Below, in pieces: positions 26,975 to 32,619 of a stretch of DNA of 32,619 nucleotides. How positions within the stretch are numbered: position 1 is the stretch's first letter; every line of letters starts with the position of its first letter. The stretch covers positions 1 through 32,619 of the forward strand of contig JARLHD010000224.1 of assembly GCA_031292435.1 (NCBI GenBank), written 5' to 3'. Origin of the DNA: Ignavibacteriaceae bacterium. GTDB taxonomy: Bacteria > Bacteroidota > Ignavibacteria > Ignavibacteriales > Ignavibacteriaceae. The notes under the pieces were generated by a model. The model had not been told where the DNA came from. It did no database searches and saw nothing but the letters and a program-made list of their open reading frames with translations. Both the position numbers and the translations under genes were made by a program.

Positions 26975-27086
26975 ATTATTTACTCCTGGAATTATACTCT
27001 GTATATAATTAAAAGATAATAAAAGTAAAAGACAATTTTATTTTCAATTAGGATGTGTTTATGTTTTAATTGTTAAATGATTTTTT

Positions 27087-27118
27087 TTTGTAAAAACAAC
27101 ATTGTCGCATAATATTTG
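27087..27118 (+). promoter_or_regulatory. Putative promoter of the two-component operon
   Basis: TTTG (27087-27090), 19 nt, then TAATATTTG (27110-27118) resembles the Bacteroidota -33/-7 promoter with one extra base; it also reads TTGTAA-N16-TAATAT in the sigma70 form. A start near 27122 would lie about 29 nt before the kinase start codon. Confidence 0.45.
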
Positions 27119-27150
27119 TCCACAAAGTATGTTAAACAATTCGGATCAAA

Positions 27151-28695
27151 TTGGATAAAAGTATCAGGAAAATTGTAATAGTACTGATTTTCATAATCCT
27201 GCTCCCTGCACTCTTTTTTGCTGTCTATGAAATCAATTCTCTAACCTCAAATGAACGGATAATTGAAAAAATTTATAATAATCAGGTCGATGTAATCCTC
27301 TTCTCTGTCAATCAGTTCTCTGAAGATATTGTCAATAGCTGGAGATCTAAGGTAAGAGCTGTAAGAGATAGCAAAAACCAAACCTCCATTCAGGAGGATC
27401 TTCGTAAATTCATTCATCAGAATTCCTCCGTTAAATTTTTATTCTTTGGCGATAGCACTGGTATAAATACCATATTTAAAGATGAACAAAACCCCTCAAC
27501 TGATCTGGATAAAATAATAAGTGATGAGTTTATTTCTAATAAAATTAAAATAGAAAGGTTATATAACTACTCAAAAGAAGGCTATAATAAGATTGAACCT
27601 ATCCCTATTGATTTAATGGATAGGTCTGTTGTCATTTCAATTATTGAAACAGGCAACAGGAAAGAAATATTTGGGATTGGTATTGATCCGCATTTGTTCG
27701 TTAAACAAATCCTCGCCCCCAAAATTCAAAGTGTAGGTCAGAATGAATTTATCATCTCGGTATTTAGTAAGAATGACAAAGAAAACATCTACTCTACCGA
27801 AAGTATAAATGTTAGTAATATTCAGAATGAAAAGGACCTCTGGCTCCTTCCTCAATATTCTCTTGGTATAGTCCTTAAAGGTGGCACCATCCAGTCCCTC
27901 GTCAAGGATAGGGCTGAAACTAACCTCGTTCTTCTGTTGCTTCTGATCATTATTCTGTTTGTCGGAGGATGGATTATATTTAGAAATATTAAAAAAGAAA
28001 TTGCTCTGGCTAAAATTAAATCTGATTTCGTCTCAAATGTTTCTCATGAATTGCGCACACCTCTCGCTCTCATCAGTATGTTTGCCGAAACTCTTGAAAT
28101 GGGAAGGGTAAGGACTGAAGAAAAAAAGAATGAGTATTATACTATCATCAGTCACGAAACTGCACGACTTAGCAGGATCGTAAATAGGATATTAAATTTC
28201 TCCCAGATGGAAGCCGGCAAAAGAAAATATAGTTTCTCTAAAGTCCAGCTTAATACAATTATCGAAGAGGTTTTTAATAACTATAAATTCCATCTCCAGA
28301 ATAAGGGGTTTAAGTTTACTTCTAACCCGGATGAAAACATCCCCCTTATTTATGCAGATAAGGAAGCCGTTTCAGAAGCTGTTATAAATATTATCGATAA
28401 CGCTGTTAAATATAGCAGTGAAATTAAAGAAGTAGAATTGTCAACAGGAACTATGGGCGAACTTGTCTATGTAAAAATTAGGGATCATGGAATTGGTATA
28501 TCTCTTCAAGACCAAAAGAAAATATTTGACAAGTTCTATCGCGTCTCTTCCGGTTCTGTATACACTACAAAAGGTACAGGACTCGGGCTCTCTCTCGTTA
28601 AACATATAATGGATGCACATAACGGTGAAATTACTCTGCATAGTACCCCCGGCAGCGGAAGCAGCTTTATTCTTAAATTTAAAACAAGCGTATAA
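27151..28695 (+). CDS. Sensor histidine kinase
   Basis: A 514-aa kinase. Membrane helices at about 8-26 and 258-277 enclose a periplasmic sensor domain of about 230 aa that I do not recognise. The cytoplasmic part has the HisKA H-box NVSHELRTPLAL (H299), the N-box IINIIDNAVKYS, the G1 box DHGIGI and the G2 box GTGLGLSLVKHIM, so it should be active. The start must be TTG at 27151 (or a rarer codon just before), because an in-frame TAA lies at 27133-27135 and the first internal ATG is beyond residue 150. It is followed 18 nt later by its response regulator. The stimulus is unknown. Confidence 0.92.
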   Translation: MDKSIRKIVIVLIFIILLPALFFAVYEINSLTSNERIIEKIYNNQVDVILFSVNQFSEDIVNSWRSKVRAVRDSKNQTSIQEDLRKFIHQNSSVKFLFFGDSTGINTIFKDEQNPSTDLDKIISDEFISNKIKIERLYNYSKEGYNKIEPIPIDLMDRSVVISIIETGNRKEIFGIGIDPHLFVKQILAPKIQSVGQNEFIISVFSKNDKENIYSTESINVSNIQNEKDLWLLPQYSLGIVLKGGTIQSLVKDRAETNLVLLLLLIIILFVGGWIIFRNIKKEIALAKIKSDFVSNVSHELRTPLALISMFAETLEMGRVRTEEKKNEYYTIISHETARLSRIVNRILNFSQMEAGKRKYSFSKVQLNTIIEEVFNNYKFHLQNKGFKFTSNPDENIPLIYADKEAVSEAVINIIDNAVKYSSEIKEVELSTGTMGELVYVKIRDHGIGISLQDQKKIFDKFYRVSSGSVYTTKGTGLGLSLVKHIMDAHNGEITLHSTPGSGSSFILKFKTSV

Positions 28696-28713
28696 TTTTT
28701 AGGAAAACTGATT

Positions 28714-29403
28714 ATGATTAAAATTTTAATTGTCGAAGATGAACCTAACATGCGTATGGGTTTAAAAGATAATCTTGAATTTGAAGGCTATGAAGTCGAT
28801 TATGCCGAAGATGGTCAGGCAGGACTTGAAAAGATTCTCCATAATAAATATAATCTTGTTCTTCTCGATGTTATGATGCCTAAATTATCCGGCTTCGATG
28901 TTTGTAAAACTGTCAGAAAAAATGGAATAAATACTCCAATAATTCTCCTGACCGCTAAAGGCGAGGAGATTGATAAAATTCTCGGTCTCGAGCTTGGTGC
29001 CGATGACTATGTTACCAAACCTTTCAGCCTCAGGGAGCTTCTGGCAAGAATAAAAGCTATCTTAAGAAGAGGGGATGATTCTACCTCCGGAAATAAGCTC
29101 GATGAAATGATCAGAATTGGTCGCCTCGATGTTAATTTCCCATCTTACAATGCCTTTGAAGAAGGAACCCCCGTGCAATTGTCCCATAAGGAATTTGAAA
29201 TCCTGCACCTGTTATGGAATAGAAAAAATACTACCGTCAGCAGGGACGATCTTCTCAATGATATTTGGGGCTATGACGAAACCCCTACTACCAGGACCGT
29301 GGATAATTTTATGCTCCGCCTCAGACAAAAAATAGAATTAGATTCTAACCATCCCCATATTATTATTACAGTCCACGGTATTGGCTATAAACTTATTATT
29401 TAA
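28714..29403 (+). CDS. OmpR-family response regulator
   Basis: A 229-aa regulator with a receiver domain and a winged-helix DNA-binding domain. In the receiver, D9/E10 bind Mg2+, D52 (LLDVMMP) is the phosphorylation site, T80 lies in ILLTAKGEE and K102 in VTKPF. The C-terminal domain (about 130-229) has LSHKEFEILHLLWNRKNTTVSRDDLLNDIWG and RTVDNFMLRLRQKIE, the recognition helix, and the HGIGYKLII end. The gene follows the kinase by 18 nt, so they form a cognate pair. The targets are unknown; the three exported proteins downstream are candidates but no shared site was proven. Confidence 0.95.
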   Translation: MIKILIVEDEPNMRMGLKDNLEFEGYEVDYAEDGQAGLEKILHNKYNLVLLDVMMPKLSGFDVCKTVRKNGINTPIILLTAKGEEIDKILGLELGADDYVTKPFSLRELLARIKAILRRGDDSTSGNKLDEMIRIGRLDVNFPSYNAFEEGTPVQLSHKEFEILHLLWNRKNTTVSRDDLLNDIWGYDETPTTRTVDNFMLRLRQKIELDSNHPHIIITVHGIGYKLII

Positions 29404-29434
29404 TTAGTATAAACCCCATCCAAAATTATACTAA
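29404..29434 (+). terminator. AT-rich hairpin after the response regulator (possible weak terminator)
   Basis: TTAGTATAA (29404-29412) and TTATACTAA (29426-29434) form a perfect 9-bp stem with a 13-nt loop right after the stop codon. The stem is AT-rich and the following TAATTTTCC is a poor T-tract. Confidence 0.35.
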
Positions 29435-29795
29435 ATAATTTTCCATTTTATTTTTAATAGCGTACTGAATTGAGCGCATTTCGAGCGCGATTCCTATTCA
29501 TAACTGATATATTCTTAGTTCTTTACCGGTTCATTTCTAATTACCCGTACGATTGCCTGTTCAACGTTCCAATTACCCCATACGATTGTATTTATCCCTC
29601 CAGTTGCCCCATACGATTACATTTTTCAATACCATTCGTATCCCTAAAACCATCTATTTGAATGAAAGGTTTACCCCTGTGACAATTTGTTACAATTCTT
29701 TACTTGCTAATGACAACCAAAACATTTCATTCCGCTAAGTTTAATACAGAAATTATGATTGTTTATTTCTTAATTAAAACTTTATGGAGGTACAA
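29435..29795. other. Intergenic region with short repeats, no gene seen
   Basis: No credible gene. Open frames at 29470-29661 and 29553-29738 are low-complexity readings of repeated DNA. The stretch contains two GAGCGC copies (29473-29490) and three TACGATT-centred repeats (29539-29619), and ends with a strong ribosome site (GGAGG) for the gene at 29796. Confidence 0.6.
29539..29619. repeat. Three spaced copies of an approximately 17-nt repeat centred on TACGATT
   Basis: Copies AATTACCC-GTACGATTG (29539-29554), AATTACCCCATACGATTG (29571-29588) and AGTTGCCCCATACGATTA (29602-29619). TACGATT cores start at 29548, 29581 and 29612, that is 33 and 31 nt apart, about three helical turns. Confidence 0.8.
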
Positions 29796-30224
29796 ATGAA
29801 ACGGAATATGAACATGACAAAGGCAGTTTTGATAGGGGGAATGTTAATGGTTTCTACTCTTGCTTATGCAAAGAATGATCCTTCTGAATTAAGTCGGAAG
29901 AATAAAAATGCAGTTGAAAATCTTAAGATTGGTATAAAGTCTGATAATCCCGGTCTTAAGAAAAGCTCAATCTATTTCGCCGGGTTCTATCGTGTAACTG
30001 AAACTGTTCCTGCTTTAACTGAACAGATGAAAAAAGAAACCGATCCTAAAACTAAAATTCTTATAGCGCTGGTTCTCTATAAGATAGGCGACGAAAAAAG
30101 CATAGATTTAGTTAAAGAAATGAGCGTTAAGGACTCAAATCCTGAAGTTAGAAGAATGTGTACCTGTATATATGATGCTTATATAAATGGAAATTCCGAT
30201 ATATTCTCTCTCAGTGCTAATTGA
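29796..30224 (+). CDS. Small exported HEAT-repeat-like protein
   Basis: The frame is open from the ATG at 29784, but GGAGG at 29786-29790 is the ribosome site of the ATG at 29796, which I choose (142 aa). A signal peptide ends at about LAYA (residues 1-24), so the protein is probably periplasmic. The mature part is all helical with two or three HEAT-like pairs: NPGLKKSSIYFAGFYRV, VPALTEQMKKETDPKTKILIALVLYKIG and DLVKEMSVKDSNPEVRRMC. No catalytic motif is seen, and HEAT repeats usually bind partner proteins. Its neighbours are the two-component pair upstream and an exported lipoprotein downstream. Function unknown. Confidence 0.75.
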   Translation: MKRNMNMTKAVLIGGMLMVSTLAYAKNDPSELSRKNKNAVENLKIGIKSDNPGLKKSSIYFAGFYRVTETVPALTEQMKKETDPKTKILIALVLYKIGDEKSIDLVKEMSVKDSNPEVRRMCTCIYDAYINGNSDIFSLSAN

Positions 30225-30271
30225 GCCAAAACAATGATTATAAACTTTAACCAAATAGTCAGGAAAATAAT

Positions 30272-30374
30272 TGATATTAGAATGCCCAATAAATAAATTG
30301 ACCAAATGAATTGCAAATTTTATAATACTAACAAAAACTCATTGCGGATATATTTATTGGGCATTCTGATATTA
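30272..30374. repeat. 24-bp inverted repeat enclosing the start codon of the next gene
   Basis: The left arm (30272-30295) pairs with the right arm (30351-30374): 22 Watson-Crick pairs and two G-U pairs, with a perfect 17-bp core (AGAATGCCCAATAAATA). The 55-nt loop carries the ATG at 30306. The right arm lies in the signal-peptide codons. Confidence 0.9.
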
Positions 30375-31406
30375 TTATCAGTGGCCCTTTCTTCTCTCTT
30401 CCTAAGTGCTTGCCATATCAAAAATAATAAAAATGAATCTGATAATTTCAAAACTGAAATAGACCTTAAAGGTCAGTGGAAATTCTCTATCGGCGACGAT
30501 ATGAAATGGAATAAACCCGATTTTAATGATGATAACTGGGAAAATATTAAAGTCCCGTCTCCCTGGGAAAATGAAGGCTTCAATGGTTACGATGGCTACG
30601 CATGGTACAGAAAACATCTCAAAATTCCGCTTAGTCTTAAAGGCAACAGCCTCTACTTGTCAATGGGTTATATCGATGATTGCGACCAGGTTTATTTTAA
30701 CGGTCACCTTGTGGGCTTCTCCGGTTCCTTCCCCCCAAAATATTATACCGCATATAATGCAATGAGGATGTATCCCTGCCCTCAGGAATTTATAAATTTC
30801 AATGGCGACAATGTCATTTCGGTTAGAGTTTACGATGATCAGCTCGAAGGAGGTATCACTTCCGGTGATATCGCAGTAAAAACAATTGAATTCCTCCAGA
30901 CAGATATAAATCTTGAAGGTCAGTGGAAATTTAGCCTCGGTGATTCAGCAGTATATAAGGATAAGGGTTTTAAAGATACTGAATGGGAAAAATTAATTGT
31001 TCCCGCAAATTGGGAAACCCAGGGACATCCGGATTATGATGGCTTCGCCTGGTATAGAAAATCTTTTATGATCCCCGATGACCTCAAAAATAAAGACCTC
31101 ATTTTCCTCGGTGGTAAGATTGATGACCTCGATCAGGTTTTCCTTAATGGAGTGTTTATAGGATCAACCGGCGATATGGGAAAGAACTTGGGTAATGATT
31201 TGGTCACTACTCCTGTTGTCGTCGGTCAGGAATGGTCTAAATTCAGAGCTTATAATATCCCTGATTCTCTGTTAATCCCCGGAAAACCTAATACTATTGC
31301 TGTTCGCGTTTTCGACGGCGGTCTTAGCGGCGGTATGTATCAGGGCCCCGTTGGCATAGTTACCACTGATAAATTTACTAAATACTGGCGCGATCATAAA
31401 AAATAG
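30306..31406 (+). CDS. Lipoprotein with two tandem GH2-type sugar-binding-like modules
   Basis: A 366-aa protein with a lipoprotein signal (LSAC, lipidated C36) and two related modules of about 145 residues (about 53-192 and 202-352). Both begin with L(K/E)GQWKFS(I/L)GD, then VP..WE, YDG(Y/F)AWYRK and DD(C/L)DQV(Y/F)(F/L)NG, and end near VRV(Y/F)D. This is the galactose-binding-like fold found at the N-terminus of family 2 glycoside hydrolases. No catalytic GH2 barrel is present, so it is likely a glycan-binding, not cleaving, surface protein. A TTG at 30342 (just before the hydrophobic core of the signal) is an alternative start. The start region lies in an inverted repeat. Confidence 0.85.
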   Translation: MNCKFYNTNKNSLRIYLLGILILLSVALSSLFLSACHIKNNKNESDNFKTEIDLKGQWKFSIGDDMKWNKPDFNDDNWENIKVPSPWENEGFNGYDGYAWYRKHLKIPLSLKGNSLYLSMGYIDDCDQVYFNGHLVGFSGSFPPKYYTAYNAMRMYPCPQEFINFNGDNVISVRVYDDQLEGGITSGDIAVKTIEFLQTDINLEGQWKFSLGDSAVYKDKGFKDTEWEKLIVPANWETQGHPDYDGFAWYRKSFMIPDDLKNKDLIFLGGKIDDLDQVFLNGVFIGSTGDMGKNLGNDLVTTPVVVGQEWSKFRAYNIPDSLLIPGKPNTIAVRVFDGGLSGGMYQGPVGIVTTDKFTKYWRDHKK

Positions 31407-31497
31407 ATAATTCTACATGCTTTTAGGGGAAAGTACTTGAAAACCTGCTTCTTATAACCTAATTTGCATCCCGTAAATTTTAATTAAGGAATTATAA

Positions 31498-32265
31498 ATG
31501 AAGTATTTATTTGCATTACTGCTCACTTTCTCTATTTCCATCTTTGCTCAATCTGGTGATACAATTACTACTAAAAGCGGGCTAAAATATCTGGTCCTCT
31601 CTAAAGGTACAGGCGTTCATGCGCAATTAAATAAAAATGTTGAAGTCCATTATACCGGCTATCTTACCGATGGTAAAGTTTTCGATTCCTCTGTTGAAAG
31701 AGGGGATCCTATTGAATTTATTCTTGGAACAGGACAGGTAATCCCCGGCTGGGATGAAGGAATTGCTCTTATGAATGTTGGAGATAAACTTCGTCTCATT
31801 ATTCCTTCTAATCTTGCCTATGGCGATAAAGGAGCAGGTAATATTATCCCTCCTAACTCAACTCTCATATTTGATGTAGAGCTGTTGAGTATTGGCGATC
31901 CTAAACCATCCATAAATGAAGCCCTTATGGATTTGCTCCTTTCAGATAGCGTCTCTGCCGTTATAAATAAATATCATGAACTTAAAAAAAATAATCCCAA
32001 TGATTATAACTTTAAAGAATCCCAGCTAAATGGTTTTGGCTACCAGCTTCTTCAGGTTGGAAAAGTTGACCAGGCTATAGTTGTTTTGAAGTTGAATGCG
32101 GAATCCTACCCTGAATCAGCCAATGTATATGACAGTCTCGGGGAAGCTTATATGGTAAAAGGAAATAAGGAAGAGGCAATAGCTAATTATGAAAAATGCC
32201 TCAAACTGAATCCCAAAAGTAAAAACGCAGTAGAAAAGCTTAAACAATTAAAAGATTCTAAATAA
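31498..32265 (+). CDS. Exported FKBP-type peptidyl-prolyl isomerase with TPRs
   Basis: A 255-aa periplasmic folding factor. A signal peptide (1-17, cleaved near IFAQ) is followed by an FKBP domain (about 25-132). Its active-site residues match FKBP12: Y52, F62, D63, F74, V81, I82, W85, Y108 and F125, so it should catalyse proline isomerisation. The C-terminal 100 residues hold TPR-like helices (NVYDSLGEAYMVKGNKEEAIANYEKCLKLNP) for partner binding. The FKBP-then-TPR order in a secreted protein is unusual but seen in Bacteroidota. An AT-rich leader precedes the ATG, and a hairpin follows the stop at 32281. Confidence 0.92.
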   Translation: MKYLFALLLTFSISIFAQSGDTITTKSGLKYLVLSKGTGVHAQLNKNVEVHYTGYLTDGKVFDSSVERGDPIEFILGTGQVIPGWDEGIALMNVGDKLRLIIPSNLAYGDKGAGNIIPPNSTLIFDVELLSIGDPKPSINEALMDLLLSDSVSAVINKYHELKKNNPNDYNFKESQLNGFGYQLLQVGKVDQAIVVLKLNAESYPESANVYDSLGEAYMVKGNKEEAIANYEKCLKLNPKSKNAVEKLKQLKDSK

Positions 32266-32274
32266 CCATTCCAT

Positions 32275-32309
32275 AAAAAAGCCGTCTCAGTATTCATTAT
32301 TGAGACGGC
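32275..32309 (-). terminator. Hairpin terminator, stronger for the - strand
   Basis: GCCGTCTCA (32281-32289) and TGAGACGGC (32301-32309) form a perfect 9-bp stem with an 11-nt loop. On the - strand the stem is followed by a run of T (ATAAAAAA on the + strand at 32273-32280). On the + strand only AATTTAT follows, so it ends the FKBP transcript less well. Confidence 0.75.
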
Positions 32310-32431
32310 AATTTATCTCCCCAATCTCTAACAAGTTCAATGTTTAACCCTCCCTTATGGGATCACCTCTATTCCAATGCCCGTTTAACAACCTTGCTAA
32401 AGGTATTCTCATCAACTCCATTATTATTCTA
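32281..32431 (-). ncRNA. Candidate small - strand transcript (possibly with a 25-aa peptide)
   Basis: On the - strand TTGAAA (32467-32462), an 18-nt spacer and TATAGA (32443-32438) resemble a promoter, with a start near 32431. The hairpin and T-run at 32309-32275 would end a transcript of about 150 nt. A 25-aa frame (32421-32344, MELMRIPLARLL...) lies inside but has no clear ribosome site. It may be an untranslated small RNA. Inference from signals only. Confidence 0.3.
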
Positions 32432-32619
32432 TTTAATTCTATATTAAATTAAATGATATTATTTCAAACTATTGACAGTAAAATAAAATCTTTTTATTTT
32501 TGGTCTGGTTGGTTTTTAAATTGGTACATGCGATATAATAAATAATTCCGTATAAATAATACAAACAAACAAAAGCACACTTGTCAACTGGATCGGTTAA
32601 TACAATTCAAGGTAATACC

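Larger units (their letters stand above)
32266..32619. other. 354-nt gene-poor right edge
   Basis: After the FKBP gene this stretch has no + strand gene up to the window end. It holds a hairpin (32281-32309), a 25-codon - strand frame (32344-32421) with promoter-like sequence upstream, and a TTGACA-N17-TATTTT match on the + strand (32472-32500) that may drive a gene beyond the window. Confidence 0.6.

Noticed and set aside
29470..29738. 63- and 61-aa open frames after the response regulator
   Set aside because: No ribosome site; the PYDC-type repeats come from the repeated DNA. Low-complexity composition.
32472..32500. TTGACA-N17-TATTTT promoter on the + strand
   Set aside because: A decent match, but no gene follows within the window and the region is very AT-rich, so chance is likely. 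Only mentioned in the edge description.

Overview
The window (32,619 bp, AT-rich, no rRNA or tRNA seen) looks like chromosomal DNA from a free-living Gram-negative bacterium of the Bacteroidota/Chlorobiota group. My best guess is an Ignavibacteria-type lineage. This is an inference from gene content: a short (about 287 aa) primary sigma factor without region 1.1, the Bacteroidota-type GlmU-like protein, a DUF2723 membrane glycosyltransferase-like protein, lipopolysaccharide genes (GT9 transferase, MsbA, O-antigen ligase), and promoter-like sites that resemble both sigma70 and the Bacteroidota TAnnTTTG form. No phage, insertion sequence, CRISPR array or defence island was found. Nearly all genes are housekeeping or envelope genes.

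Layout. (1) Positions 1-10710 form one tightly packed + strand operon: GlmU-like (5' cut by the window edge), rsmB, a RodZ-like protein, ligA, a small unknown, a STAS protein, a HAD phosphatase, a PgpH-type HD phosphodiesterase, xerD and an M50 protease. Gaps are at most about 20 nt and several genes overlap. (2) Positions 10740-14928 are an envelope polysaccharide block: a GT9 transferase on the - strand, then msbA and an O-antigen ligase on the + strand. (3) Positions 15054-18853 hold a second GlmU-like protein, rpsT on the opposite strand behind a shared terminator, then queE-queD-truA for tRNA modification. (4) Positions 18965-24888 hold an OB-fold lipoprotein, a DEAD-box helicase and the DUF2723 protein. 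(5) Positions 24950-26974 carry the primary sigma factor and an MltD-like lytic transglycosylase, both on the - strand. (6) Positions 27151-29403 are a two-component system. (7) Positions 29796-32265 encode three exported proteins: a small HEAT-like protein, a lipoprotein made of two GH2-type sugar-binding-like modules, and an FKBP-type isomerase with TPRs.

I found no clear new multi-gene system. The interesting signals are regulatory. A 24-bp inverted repeat encloses the start codon of the lipoprotein at 30306. A hairpin that could switch pairing sits before the DEAD-box helicase. Its core, CAGGT-N4-ACCTG, recurs before the DUF2723 gene at the same predicted position (about +10) of the transcript. 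There are also a perfect 4 x 11 bp tandem array, three TACGATT-centred repeats, and a candidate small - strand transcript at the right edge with its own promoter-like and terminator-like signals. All these are read by eye and need computation or experiment to confirm.
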